Shown in pieces: positions 50,400 to 61,176 of a stretch of DNA of 64,000 nt. The notes beneath the pieces are model-generated. The model worked only from the letters and a program-made list of their open reading frames with translations. It was not told the DNA's origin and did no database searches. The stretch spans positions 141,501 through 205,500 of the forward strand of contig CAJNDS010001447.1 in the NCBI GenBank assembly GCA_905221605.1, in the 5' to 3' direction. The translations under genes and the position numbers were made by a program. The stretch's first letter is position 1, and each line of letters starts with the position of its first letter. The stretch comes from Symbiodinium natans (Eukaryota; Sar; Dinophyceae; Suessiales; Symbiodiniaceae).

Positions 50400-50839
50400 C
50401 ATACTGTGTCTGGCCTCAACACAATGTGATAGTAATAATATGATCGAAGAGTATGAAAAGATGAGTGAGCAGATAAAGATTCATTACGTTCCTTGAAGCG
50501 AATATTAAATTTTGCTATTTTCCCCTATCTTCTAGATAAAGAGTCATTTCGTTCCTTGAAGCGTATATCAAACTTGCTACTTTCCCCTATCTTCTATTGC
50601 ATTTACTATTTACATTTCTTGCATGAATTTGCAGTATGTTTTCTATCACTTCGTTCTCCCTTGGACTGGAAATGCAAGAAAGCGCTCCTCACTACAATCA
50701 TATAACATGCGCGTTCTCTTTGCGCACAAAATTACAACATGTTCATTCTTCTCTTCTTTTTGCAGCATTTTTTTGGATGTTAAAAGATTTCTATTAAAAG
50801 CTCTGGAAATACTAATAATAGCACTAATACCAATACAAA
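50400..50839. other. AT-rich stretch with a two-copy repeat
   Basis: AGATAAAGATTCATTACG... (about 50473) repeats 62 bp later, including TTTTCCCCTATCTTCT. Apolar frames here (50493-50705, 50623-50850) follow from T-richness and are not supported as genes. Confidence 0.55.
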
Positions 50840-51277
50840 ATGAGTCCTAATGATAAGTGTACTGAACATATACTGAGGTTATTGCGCGCAGACGAACCGT
50901 GCAGCATGAACTTCCAAGATTATAGACTTCTACTTCGCTCCTGCTCCTTGTCAATCTCCAACCCACCAGAAGCTGAAGTCAAAATCCAAAGCCCAAAGGC
51001 CCAAAGCCATGAAGCCCAAACCTCGAAGACTAAACCCCGAAAAAACCGCTCAAACCCCCACCACTCCCCCCTCCCCCCTCCCGCCCAAACCCTACACCCG
51101 AAATCCTTAACCCCTAAACCTTCAACCCCCCTCTCACACATAGCAGAACCTCCACACAGTGCTCCACGATCTTCCAGAGGCTTTCGAGGATGCCGTCGGC
51201 GCCGAGCACCTCCTCGAGCCTCCGTAAGCCCTAAACCTCATGAAGGGTTCAGGGTTTCAGGTTTAAGGAGTCCCTAA
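50840..51277 (+). CDS. Open frame from ATG, partly low complexity
   Basis: 145 codons. The first 50 (DKCTEHILRLLRADEPCSMN, YRLLLRSCSLSISNPPEAEV) are protein-like; the remainder reads through proline-rich and telomere-like DNA and is doubtful. On the minus strand 51150-51219 (LEEVLGADGILESLWKIVEH, with AG|G and GAG|GT edges) is a competing exon candidate. Confidence 0.28.
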   Translation: MSPNDKCTEHILRLLRADEPCSMNFQDYRLLLRSCSLSISNPPEAEVKIQSPKAQSHEAQTSKTKPRKNRSNPHHSPLPPPAQTLHPKSLTPKPSTPLSHIAEPPHSAPRSSRGFRGCRRRRAPPRASVSPKPHEGFRVSGLRSP

Positions 51278-53026
51278 ACCCTAAACCCTAAACCCTAAAC
51301 CCTGAACCTTGAACCCGAAAACAAGTGAACAAGGGCGCTCCTACAATCCTGTTTCGGTTACGGGCTTCAGGGGGCTTCGGGGTTCGGGGTTTAGGATTGA
51401 ATCAGTATTGGGGTCCTGGTTCTTAGGGAAGCCTGCTATTTGGGGTCCAGAGTAGGGGGTCCCTCATTTTCGTGAACCCCCATACTTGTCAAATACAACC
51501 CTAAACCCCAAACCCGAAACACGAAACCCTAGACCCAATGCAAACCTTAAAGTAGAGACCTCGGTTGGCCCCTAGAAACAAAATAAGGCTTAGAGTTTAG
51601 GGTTTAGGGTTTAGGGTTGATAAACCCTAGACCCTAACCCCAAATACGGGCTTTTGGCGGAATAGAGGGACAGTTTTAGGGCCACTTCTACGGTTCATGC
51701 GTAGTCCGACAGCCGAGCCCGGGGCATTCGTGGGAGCCACTTGTCCTGAGACAGGTCAGACTCCCAAGGCATGATCGTAAACCATGCAGGCTGTAACCTG
51801 CATTCCCAGAATTTCACAATCAAAGGTGACAAATCGTATTCCCTTAAGCTTGAAACCACCCTAGACACCCCTAAAACCTAAACTACTAAACTGCGAGATC
51901 GGGGGTTGGTTTGGGAGGTTCACGGCTGCCGTTTAGGGCTTCGGGTTTAGGGTTTTAAACTAGGCTTTAGGAATAAAGGTTCCAGTTCTGGGGTGTAGGA
52001 TCAGTTTAACAGACTTGGGCTTCAGCCTCGACCTGCTCCGTGCGTAAAATGCAGTAGCTGAAGTGCACTTGCTGCTGGGGCTTGAGGGCCTTTAGGGTCT
52101 TTAGGGTCGGCGCATTGGTCTTCTAAGCCTTCTAGACCCTAAACCTCACTGCTGACAGTCATGTTTCGTGACGACAATCGACCCTAACCCGAACCCGACA
52201 TGACCGAAGGAGCTGAGCTCGCACCTGTCAAGCACAGCACCCAAACAATCACCATCTCTCCCCTTAACCCTGAACCCTAAGCCCTAAACCCTAAGCCTAA
52301 GCCCTAAACCCTAAACCCTGAACTCTAAACCCCAAAACCCTAAACCCTGAACCCTGAACCCTAAACCCTAAACCCTAAACCCTCTTCCCTTATGGCTCGC
52401 CCCCAAATCTATAACTGCTTCGGAGAGTCGGCACCACCATCCTGCTGAGGTTTTTGGAGTTTAGGGTTGGCGTTCTGAGGTTTAGGGTTTAGGGTTTAGG
52501 GTTTAGGGCATGAGAAAATTTCCAAAGGATAGGAGTTTCGGCGTTTTGGGGGGGTACGGGCCCCTGGGCCAGGGTTGAAGGCTTCCGGTCAGACAGGCAC
52601 AGGTGAGGCACAAGGGCGAGGCAAGTACGAGGGAGGGCGAGTGGCCCAGCTCGACTATTTTTAGGGTTTAGGGTTTAGGGTAAGTGGGGTTTAGGGTAAG
52701 TGGGGCAGTTGCGCAAAACCTATGAGCTCGCCTGGACAACCAATGAGGCAAAGGGGCGAAGTCAACGAAACCACTCATAGGGCTCTGAGGCAACTGCCAA
52801 AAAGGCTTGGGATCTATAGAAACCCTCAAGCCCTAAAACTTCAAAGCGCAACCTTGTAAAGCCTAAACCCCAAAACCGAAACCCTCAAACCCTAGCCCCC
52901 CTAAACCTTACACTTAAAACCTTGAAAATCCCAAGACGTCGCCGACACTGCCCCGCCTGCCCAGTGAGCTGCAACTTTTTCAGATCTTTGGAAACCATGT
53001 CCAGCACCAGGAACCTCACACATTGA
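51278..53026. other. Mosaic, many short islands
   Basis: CCCTAAA or CCCTGAA words at 51272-51315 and 52265-52385, TTTAGGG words at 51597-51620 and 52478-52508. An inverted repeat at 52702-52803 (GGCAGTTGC...CTATGAG arms). Exon-like islands: 51680-51796 (+, 38 codons), 52006-52089 (-, PQQQVHFSYCILRTEQVEAE), 52392-52448 (+), 52573-52664 (+), 52936-53027 (+). None has a recognised motif. Confidence 0.4.
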
Positions 53027-53117
53027 GGGTTTGAGGGTTTGAGGGTTTGAGGGTTTGAGGGTTTGAGGGTTTGAGGGTTTGAGGGTTTGAGGGTTTGAGG
53101 GTTTGAGGGTTTGGGGT
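53027..53117 (+). repeat. TTTGAGGG eight-base array
   Basis: Eleven uniform GAGGGTTT units, a telomeric variant with an inserted G, ending in TTTGGGG and GGGTCTA. Confidence 0.93.
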
Positions 53118-54133
53118 TAGGGTCTAGGGTCTAGGGCTTAGGGTTTCGGGTTTAGGCTTCCTGCTCAAAGAGACATCGGGCGCATCGTGCTGTGTGACTG
53201 GCTGATTGTACATGGCCCTTCTTTAAGCCTAGACCCTATAGACCCTAAACCCTAAAGCCTGAAGCTATTTTCAGGCATTTTCCCGGAGCAACGGCCGGAG
53301 ACATTGCTGGTGAAGACTTAGGGTTTAGGCCCCCATGGGCAAACGGCCCCCTGTGCCATGGAGGTCCAGGGGCGTAAGGTGGGCGGCCTCGTGAACCCCA
53401 AACCCTACGAACGCCCCAAACCCCTTACAACCCCAAAGCCTTTACCCTAAAACATCTTCAGCCCCTAACCCTAAGCCCCCTAAACTCTGAACCCGAAACC
53501 CTATTTAAACCCAAAACCCTAAACCCCAAGCCCTGACACCTAACACCTAACACCTAACACCTAAACCCCAAACCCCAAACCCTAAACCCTACGCCTTTCT
53601 GGGCACCGAACACCTGCCGGTGCGTGGCTGGCAAGCTTGCGACGCGCTTTCGGATGTCCTTGAGCCCAGAGAGCTTTAAAGGGAGTTTAGGGTTTAGGGT
53701 TTAGAGTTTCGGGTTTAGGGTTTAGGGCTAGGGTTTAGGGTTTCAGGTTCAGGGTGTAAGGATCAGGGTTCAAGGTTTTCAAGTTAAGGGTTTTGGGTTT
53801 AGGGAAGACCTGCCCTCATGCCCCTTGGTCCCCCTTGTCGGTTCCTACTATCATACGGAGCCAGCCGCATATGCACGGTCTTCATCAAAAAGGGTTTAGC
53901 GTTTGGGGTTTAGGGGCTAAACCCTGAACCCTAAACCCAAAGGGCACCAATTTGCGGAGCTGCTCTACCCCCCCCCCCCCCCCCCGCACCCTATCAGCTG
54001 CCTGCACCCTCTGGGGTTACTTTGCCCGATGTGACCTTGAAGCCTACCTGGGACCAAACCACCCAGTTCATTTTGTAGGGCTGCGTCCAAAACCCTGAAG
54101 CCGAAACGCAAGTCCTGAAACCTGTCGACTGAA
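53118..54133. other. Mosaic, short islands
   Basis: Telomeric words at 53520-53590 and 53690-53735. A C run at 53970-53985. Exon-like islands: 53157-53225 (+), 53614-53673 (-), 53803-53893 (+, SYYHTEPAAYARSSSKR, bounded by TTTAG|G and AGG|GTTTAG), 53998-54078 (+). Confidence 0.4.
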
Positions 54134-54217
54134 ACCCTAAACCCTAAACCCTAAACCCTAGCCCTAAACCCTAAACCCTAAACCCTAAACCCTAAACCCT
54201 AAACCCCCCCTAAACCC
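54134..54217 (-). repeat. CCCTAAA tract
   Basis: Eleven repeats. Confidence 0.92.
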
Positions 54218-55633
54218 TAAAAGGCCCCAACCCCTCCTCCAGCTGGCTGCGACTGCGTTTGGCGCCGCCCGAAGCCACGAGGCAAACGGCCGCCACTGCA
54301 CCGAAAACGGGCATGACCTTGCACCCTAAACCCTAAACCCTAAACCCTAAACCCCAAACCCTAAACCCCCATGGGGGTTTTCGGTTTTAGGGTTTTCGTT
54401 TTTTAGGGCTTATGCAAGGGCAAAGTTTAGGGTTGTTAATGGTTTTGGGGTTTCAGGGTCAAGGGTTTAGCGTGTAGGACTTGCGGGCTTTCGATGGGGG
54501 GGGGGGGGTTGGATTTGAGGGAGTCAGATTTTAGGGTATTGGTCTGCTTAGGATTGCATCGTTTTGTGTGATGAAGCTTAGGGTTTAGGACTTTTGAGGC
54601 TTTACAGTAGGTCTTCAACACAAGCTGTCATAATTCAAACAATAAGGTTTTGCAGTTTCAGGGTTAAGGGGCATGACATAATTAGGTCCTAGTGCAATAC
54701 ACAACCCTGATTTCAAGAATCGGAAGAGGACTTTGCGGCATGGAGTTTCATAGCTATCGCGAGGCCCTATGCTTGCCCAAACCCTAAAACCCCAAACCCC
54801 AAACCCTGAACCCTAAGCCCTGAACCCTAAACCCCTAAACCCTAAACCCCTCTAGCAGCCTTCGTGTAGGCCTTATAGGGCTGATAGCTCTTCCGGCCTT
54901 ACGGGGTTCAAGCCTGAGACGTCCCTGAGCATACCGATTCGGCTTAGGGTTTAGGGTTTAGGGTTTAGGGTTTAGGGTTTAGGGTTTAGGGTTTAGGGTT
55001 CAGGGTTTAGGTTTTTGGAGTTCAGGGTTTAGGGCTTACGAGTTTAGGGTTTGGGTTCACCCGGAGCCACCGTTCAAACCAAAAAGGGGGGGGGGGGGGG
55101 GGGGTTGTTTCAAATTAGGGTCCCTTTTTTGAGGGATACTACTGTAAGGATTCTGGCATTTTGGGGGGGTATATCTCCCCTATCTTCGAAAGCACCCAAA
55201 TGAGGGCTTTGGGATTAATGCTTAGGAATCAGCCACTGGATACCCAACCCTAACCTGTCGAACTGAGGCCAACGCCGGCTTCGACTTGTGCAATCTCAAC
55301 AGCGCCTGAGCACGCAGATGCGTCGTCTGAACCACGGCCCTCAACCTAAACCCTAAACCCTAAACGCTAAGCCCTAAACCCTAAACCCTGAACCCTAAAC
55401 CCTAAACCCTAAAATGACCCTACAACCTCCTGAGGTCCAGAACTGCACACCCTAGAGCCTAGAGGGCCCCAAAACCAGCTGAAGGGTTTAGGGTTTAGGG
55501 TCTAGGGTTTAGGGTAAGCTCGATTCATCGAACCTTTTCGTCGCGGCCATGTCTCATCACACGCACTGGCAAGGCCGAGCTGTGGAGCGCTAAACGTCGG
55601 TACCTCGCACCCATAAAAGCTAACACTACACCG
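54218..55633. other. Mosaic, no supported gene
   Basis: Telomeric words at 54325-54365, 54780-54850, 54948-55010 and 55345-55415. G runs at 54487-54507 and 55085-55104. Exon-like islands: 54243-54322 (+), 54718-54780 (+), 54903-54942 (-, GTAAGG donor), 55268-55309 (+), 55519-55593 (+). Confidence 0.4.
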
Positions 55634-55722
55634 GTTTAGGGTTTAGGGTTTAGGGTTTAGGGTTTAGGGTTTAGGGTTTAGGGTTTAGGGTTTAGGGTTT
55701 AGGGTTTAGGGTTTAGGGTTTA
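55634..55722 (+). repeat. TTTAGGG tract
   Basis: Twelve to thirteen clean repeats, followed after 20 bp by CCCCAAA/CCCTAAA DNA in the opposite orientation (55740-55845). Confidence 0.93.
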
Positions 55723-55876
55723 AAGCCGCAAACTCCAAACCCCAAACCCTAAACTTAAACCCCAAACCCTAAACCCTTAACCCCTAGACCCCAAACCCCA
55801 AACCCCAAACCCTAAACCCTAAACCCTAAACCCTAAACCCTATTGGGTTCATAAGTACCATGACCCAAAAACCAAG

Positions 55877-55980
55877 CCTTGCAAGAGCCCTTCGGGTCTG
55901 AGTTCTCCCGCCCGCTCCGCGGCGTGAAGCTGAAATGCAAGGTCCTCCAACTGAAGAAAGCCTCGCTGGTGGGAGTCATT
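55877..55980 (+). CDS. Candidate exon, basic helix plus apolar end
   Basis: After AAACCAAG it reads EPFGSEFSRPLRGVKLKCKV then QLKKASLVGVI to a CATT|GTAGTA site; 34 codons, GC-rich third positions. Confidence 0.37.
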
Positions 55981-58040
55981 GTAGTAGCCCTAAACCCTAA
56001 ACCCTAAACCCTAAGCCCTAAACCCTAAACCCTAAACCCTAAAACCCCTAAGCGTAGGCTCCCTAAAACCATGAGCCCAAACCTCCCTAAACCCTAAACC
56101 CTAAACCCGAAACTCCCTATAGCATAAACTCTCGAAACCCTAAACTCTCTAATCTTCCTAAACCTAAAGCCACCCTCTTTCTGGGCAGGGTTGTCCGGTT
56201 TACAGGTTCAAGGCCCCTCTAAGCAAGCGTCTGCTGCTTCAGGTTTACGGGTTTGTGTGACCTTCTGAGTACAGGCACACCATGCACTTGAAAGCAACAA
56301 GAACAATCTAATTCGAATAGGGTTCTGAGATTTGTCTAACACAATTATACAATCAAGGATCATAAAGAATACTGTATGTAGACATTCTTCCGACTCCTAT
56401 TACTAATCGCTCGGCTCTTGAGCTTAGAAGCTTCAGGGTCGTTGCCCTTAAGAGGGTTCAGTTAGGGATCATAAAGAATACTATAGTTTTAAATTATTCC
56501 GACTCCTATCTCTTGAGCTTATAAGCTTCAGGGTCGTTGGCCTTAAGGGGGTTCACCCTAAACCCTAAACCCTAAACCCTAAACCCTAAACCCTATTTAT
56601 AAACCCTAAACCCTAAACCTTATTTTCTTGTGGTTGAGATGTTTTCATGGGGGGAGGGGTTTGAGCTTTCGGGCTTCGGCTCCGAGAAGTTGGGGGTGTG
56701 GATCTGTGAGTGCTGTTTAAGGTTTAGGGTTTAGGGTTTGGGGTTTAGGGTTTGGGGTTTAGGGTTTAGGGTTCATAGAAGGCACCTGATGACCACCACT
56801 ATAGCCCCGGCACAGAGAGGGGATCCCAATCGGCTTTCAACCGTGAACTCTAAACCCCAAGCCCCCCTGCACCCCATACCTAAACCCCCAGTCCCAAACC
56901 GTAACTTCCTGAAAGCCTAAACCGCGGCAGTTGAGGGGATATCGGCTCTGGGGGGGGGGGGGGAAGGGGTTGGGCTAATGCCCAAGAATAAGAAAAGGGT
57001 AGCACTCCGCCGTTTCGCTGGGGGTCCTAGTGCACCCCAACCCTAAACCCTAAACCCTACCCCCTAAACCCTAAACCCCAAACCCTGAACCCTAAACCCT
57101 AAACCCAAGGAGCCCGTGCCTGGGTCCTCCTGGGAGCCAGACAGCCGAAAGCCTCATTCAAGTGAAGCTTTATATGAATGGGTTTAGGGTTTAGGGTTGA
57201 GGGTTTAGGGTTTAGGGTTTAAGGTTTAAGGTTTAAGATTTGGGGTTTAGGGTTTAGGGTTTGAGGTTTTGGGTTCAAGGTTTGGAGTTTGGTGTTCCGG
57301 AGTTGGGATTTGGGGGTTTTGCGGTTTAGGGTCTAGGGTTTGGCGTTTAGGGTTTAGGGCGTGGGGTGTAGGTAGGGCCTAGGGTTTGGGGGTTTTCAAG
57401 CATCCCAAAAGCTTCCGTCTTGTGTGGGTTGTGGTTACAACCAACCCCTTTCGAAGCCCTGAGGGTCCATGTACGGGGATACTTAAGCCTTGTAGTAATT
57501 CCTATGTGAGGACTTCGGGGCCTAAGAATATAAGAATGAGCTACATGAAGCCTTCGGGAATGCTTAGGTAACCTGCTAACATGCAACGACAGTATTGGGG
57601 TTTCTAAGAGAGACCCGAAAGCCCCTAAACCCCAAACCCTAAAGCCTAAACCATAAAGCCTAAACCCTAAGCCCTAAACCCTAACTCGAGCCTCCTAGGT
57701 CATGGAAGCCCTCAGACAGACAGGTCCTAAATGGGAGCCTCTCATGGGTTTAGGGTTAGGGTTTAGGGTGCTAAGAGTGTGGGTCAAGTAGGGTTTGATA
57801 TTGACATATCTCAAGGGCAGAAATAAATCGCCTGTTGGGCTCCCAACGAGTCAGGCAACTACGGTATTTGGTTGGGGGGGGGGGGGGTGGGGGTGGGGGT
57901 GACTAAGAAAACCTGCCTCAGAAACTCACTGCACCCAACAAAGCCTAAGTAAGGGTCAAAGGTTACTAGAAGCAACCACGACGCGTTTCTTTCTGCATGT
58001 GCAAGAGAGCGGATTCATTTCGCATTCGCACGAGCGTAAC
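55981..58040. other. Mosaic with a local duplication and family C copy
   Basis: CCCTAAA words at 55988-56045 and 56555-56615. A roughly 110-bp duplication (GGATCATAAAGAATACT...GCTTCAGGGTCGTTG) at 56353-56461 and 56466-56555. TTTAGGG words at 56720-56775 and 57180-57260. A family C element at 57458-57560. Exon-like plus islands at 56639-56705, 56779-56842, 57110-57181, 57699-57747 and 57970-58035. Confidence 0.4.
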
Positions 58041-58298
58041 CCTAGACCCTAAACCCTAAACGCTGAGCCCCTAAACCCCTAAACCCCTGAACCCCTAAGA
58101 ACCTAAGAACCTAAGAACCTAAGAACCTAAGAACCTAAGAACCTAAGAACCTAAGAACCTAAGAACCTAAGAACCCCTGAACCCCTGAACCCCTGAACCC
58201 CTGAACCCCTAAACCCCTAAACCCCTAAACCCCTAAACCCCTAAACCCCTAAACCCCTAAACCCCTAAACCCCTAAACCCCTAAACCCTAAACCCTAG
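58041..58298 (-). repeat. Composite array of three eight-base variants
   Basis: CCCCTAAA units, then nine CCTAAGAA units (58100-58170), then about five CCCCTGAA, then about eleven CCCCTAAA, ending in CCCTAAA. Each variant forms an uninterrupted block. Confidence 0.93.
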
Positions 58299-58547
58299 AC
58301 CGTTACCCTATGTGGACGCCCCACTGTTAGAACTTGAGCTCGCCTGAAACTGGAACTGCCAAGCTAAGCCTGTGATCCCAAAGCAAGGCCCCCCTAAAGG
58401 CCCTATGGCGTGTAAGTTATACTCTGCTGAACTTGGAACCCTAGCAAAAAAAGCATCATTTTAGCTGCTTCTTCGGAATTAAAGTACCCCAAAACTTCAA
58501 AATAACTTCCAAGTATCCCTAAGAATAAGGTTTTGGGCTCATAAGCC
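58299..58547. other. Region downstream of the RING gene
   Basis: A plus frame of about 16 codons at 58299-58347. Remnant of a family B-like element at about 58430-58490 (TTTTAGCTGCTTCTTCGGAATTAAAGTACC). Confidence 0.4.
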
Positions 58548-60002
58548 CTAAACTCTAAACCCGGTGACGCTTGGACTAATCAGCTGAGGTCTGGGAGGCT
58601 CAGTCTGCAGCACCTGTGGCGCAGCTTGCTGGCGAGCATATGGCACAGCTTGCGGCACCACGGCCACCGGAGCTTGAAGTCCCATGTGCCACGTCCGCTG
58701 CTGGCCAGGGTAGGGGATACGACTGGCGATGTGCGGCTGCTGGGACCAGAGCTGGTTCTCCTCAACTTGAGGGCTTCTTGCCCCATGAAGCAGGGAAGAT
58801 ACGCGGTGCTGGTGTAGATGCTGCATGAAAGCGGTGGCGGTGCTTGCAGGGACTGGGGCGGAGACAGTCGTGGACAGAATCCGACTAGTAGGGCGCCGCC
58901 CTGCTATGCGGTGCACCGGAGGACCAGGCAATGCTTGAGAGCGAACTTCTGGTTGTGCACGACTTCGGAATTGCGAACGAACTTCTGAGTGTGCTTGAAC
59001 TGGCGCTTCTGCACGAAGCTGTGCCAACGGCGCTTCCAAGTGATTTACTAACAGTTCCTCTTCTGAGCATGGCACTTCCCAACGAACTTCTGGTTGTGCA
59101 CCAGTCCGGATTTGCGAATGAACCTCTGAGTGTGCTTGAACTGGGCCTCCTGCAAGCTGTGCCAACGGCGCTTCCAAGTGATTTTCTAACAGTTCAGCTT
59201 CTGAGTATGGCGCTTCCCAACGAACTTCTGGTTGTGCACCAGTCCGGATTTGCGAATGAACCTCCCAGTGTGCTTGAACTGGCGCTTGTGCACGAAGCCG
59301 TACCAAGAGCTCTTCCATAAAGTCCGGGGCTTCCCAGCGAACGTCTGCACGTGCGTAAACCTCCTCTTCTACACGAAGCTGCGTCAGCAGCCGTGCCAAG
59401 TGAACATCTGGTCGTGCACGACTTCGGAACTGCGAATGAGCTTCTGCCTGTGCTTGAACTGGCGCCTCTGCACGAAGCTGCGCCAACATCGCCTCCAAGC
59501 GAGCGCGAGCTTCTGCGAGGTGAGCTGCTGAGTCTGGCGCTTCCGCGCTGGACTCCGAACTCGCTGCAGGTGCAGCAGGTGCAGCAGGCCTCGTCAAGGT
59601 GGGCGTGGTCGCGATGTTCTGCTTGCAAATGGGGCAGACTGGGCTTCTCTGCAGCCATTGATCGACACAGGCTCTGTGGAAGGAGTGGAGGCAGTGCAAG
59701 ACTCTCACCCCGTCACCATCCCGGAAAGCTTCTTGACAAATCACGCAGTAGCTATGGTCACTGGCACTTTCTGCCCCGCCCGGCAGGCATGTCTTGCGGT
59801 AGGTGTGGCAGGCCGAGTTCGCTTCAATCTGGCTCCGGGACGCGATTGGCCAACTGCCTTGGCCGTAAAACGACGGATGTTCAAACGCAGCATGGACGCT
59901 GCCACGACTTTGGCGTCTGTAGATCTCATCCCTTTCAACCTCATCTATCCAGTTAATGTCGAGTTCCATATTGGCAGTCACCCGTGGCCTTCCGCGGACC
60001 AT
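58548..60002 (-). CDS. RING-H2 protein with tandem Ala/Glu/Val-rich repeats
   Basis: Probable E3 ubiquitin ligase. From the ATG at 60002 (484 codons): an acidic amino-terminal region (MELDINWIDEVERDEIYRRQ), then at residues 86-126 a RING-H2 domain, C-x2-C-x14-C-x1-H-x2-H-x2-C-x10-C-x2-C (CVICQEAF...HCLHSFHRACVDQWL...CPIC), with all eight zinc ligands and the conserved W after the sixth. Then three to four repeats of about 47 residues (AQLRAEAPVQAHSEVHSQIR, PEVRWEAPYSEEELL), likely helical, and a Gln/Pro/Ala-rich tail. The frame is open to 60047, but those extra codons lie in a family A element, so the start at 60002 is preferred; the element ends CTCCTTGCAG|G three bases before GCCATGG. The stop (58548-58550) lies in a telomere-like TTTAG, so the true exon may end earlier. 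Confidence 0.82.
   Translation of the reverse strand: MVRGRPRVTANMELDINWIDEVERDEIYRRQSRGSVHAAFEHPSFYGQGSWPIASRSQIEANSACHTYRKTCLPGGAESASDHSYCVICQEAFRDGDGVRVLHCLHSFHRACVDQWLQRSPVCPICKQNIATTPTLTRPAAPAAPAASSESSAEAPDSAAHLAEARARLEAMLAQLRAEAPVQAQAEAHSQFRSRARPDVHLARLLTQLRVEEEVYARADVRWEAPDFMEELLVRLRAQAPVQAHWEVHSQIRTGAQPEVRWEAPYSEAELLENHLEAPLAQLAGGPVQAHSEVHSQIRTGAQPEVRWEVPCSEEELLVNHLEAPLAQLRAEAPVQAHSEVRSQFRSRAQPEVRSQALPGPPVHRIAGRRPTSRILSTTVSAPVPASTATAFMQHLHQHRVSSLLHGARSPQVEENQLWSQQPHIASRIPYPGQQRTWHMGLQAPVAVVPQAVPYARQQAAPQVLQTEPPRPQLISPSVTGFRV
58920..59510. repeat. Tandem repeats inside the RING gene, about 135-145 bp period
   Basis: Copies share GCACGAAGC and CGAACTTCTGGTTGTGCAC-like words in the + orientation. 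Similarity between adjacent copies is high at 59080-59300, indicating recent duplication or conversion. Confidence 0.75.
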
Positions 60003-60008
60003 GGCTCC

Positions 60009-60132
60009 TGCAAGGAGGGGCCACGCTACTGTAGTAGCTATACTCAAGGGACTTATAACCCAAGTTAGGATCCTTATAACCCAACTTAGGGCTCTTACAA
60101 CTCTACTTATAACTAGGGGGCCCCTCCTTGTA
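60009..60132 (-). mobile_element. TIR family A element, copy 3 (124 bp), at the RING gene start
   Basis: Same ends and length as copies 1 and 2 (TGCAAGGAGGGGCC... to ...GGGGGCCCCTCCTTGTA). Read on the minus strand its end gives CCCCTCCTTGCAG|GAGCC, a pyrimidine-rich acceptor just before the ATG. As an intron it would run 60136 to 60008, GACC...CAG|GAGCC, again GA...AG|GA. Confidence 0.85.
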
Positions 60133-60136
60133 GGTC

Positions 60137-60982
60137 ACACTCGAGTCTGAAATGCCATGCGGAAGAAGCGATCCTCATGAGGCACCCTCGATAACTAAGA
60201 GCCACGGCAAACTCTAAACCTCAAACCCCCACAACCCTGAAACGAACTATTGAGGTCCACGAAAAATTCCAAAAGGTAATGTTGCAACATTGTAACGATT
60301 ACCATCATGGACCCCCCCCCCCCCTCCCCCCTCCCCCAAACCCGAGAACCCTAAGCACCCTAAACCCTAAACCCTAAACCCTAAACCCTAAACCCCTTAA
60401 CCCTAAACCGAATTACTCCCGGGCCGCCTCGAGAAACTCCCACAAGCCTAGATCCAACCTGCGTACCCTCCTCCCAAAACCCTAGGCCCTAAGCCTCCAA
60501 ACCCCAAACCGAAACTCCCCCAACTTTCGCAAAAACCCTCAACACTAAACTCTACAACCCTAAAACTCCAAACTCTTACATCCTCTTAAACTCTGAACCT
60601 CGCAGTCGACAAACACCCCTTAAAGTACCGTAAGCCCTGCTCCCTGCGCGCTGAACTCTCAGCCCTGAAGCCCTATACCAAGCATGAACACCCCAAACTC
60701 AAAACTCTAAACCCTGCACCCCCCCAATCTAGCCATAGACCAAGAACCCTACAACCTAAACCGCCTAAACCCCAAATCCTGAACCCCCAAACGCTAAACC
60801 CCACACCCCAAACCCCCAAACCCTAAACCCCAGACCCTAGCCCTAAACCCTAAACCCTAAACCCTAAACCCTAAACCCTAAACCCCTTGAGCCCCCGGCC
60901 TTGGGCTTTCAGCATCGCCTCCGCCGCCGCATCGACCAGTCGCTGGGCCGCGGGGTCGTCCTTCCTCCCGGAGGAAGGAAGG
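60137..60982. other. Mosaic, no supported gene except a late minus island
   Basis: A C run at 60310-60335, CCCTAAA words at 60358-60410 and 60838-60885, and long degenerate C-rich DNA at 60480-60835. Minus frames at 60413-60458 (LDLGLWEFLEAARE) and 60884-60983 (DDPAAQRLVDAAAEAMLKAQ, ending GG|GTTTAG) are exon-like; the second, 33 codons of helical sequence, is the better one. Confidence 0.38.
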
Positions 60983-60983
60983 G

Positions 60984-61176
60984 CTTGGGGTTTAGGGTTT
61001 AGGGCTTGGGGTTTAGGGCTTGGGGTTTAGGGTTTAGGGCTTATAGGGTTTAGGGTTTAGGGTTTAGGGTTTAGGGTTTAGGGTTTAGGGTTTAGGGCTT
61101 AGGGGTTTAGGGTTTAGGGAGGGTTTAGGGTTTAGGGTTTGGGGTTTAGGGTTTAGGGTTCAGGGTTTTGGGTTTA
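60984..61176 (+). repeat. TTTAGGG/TTTGGGG tract
   Basis: About 25 units with several GGGCTTG and GGGCTTA variants. Confidence 0.9.

Noticed and set aside
50493-50850. Hydrophobic open frames resembling membrane proteins
   Set aside because: They lie in T-rich DNA with a two-copy 62-bp repeat and have no conserved pattern.
59194-59956. Long open frames antisense or shifted in the RING region
   Set aside because: They overlap the RING-H2 gene, which has all eight zinc ligands; the others follow from its codon bias and internal repeats.
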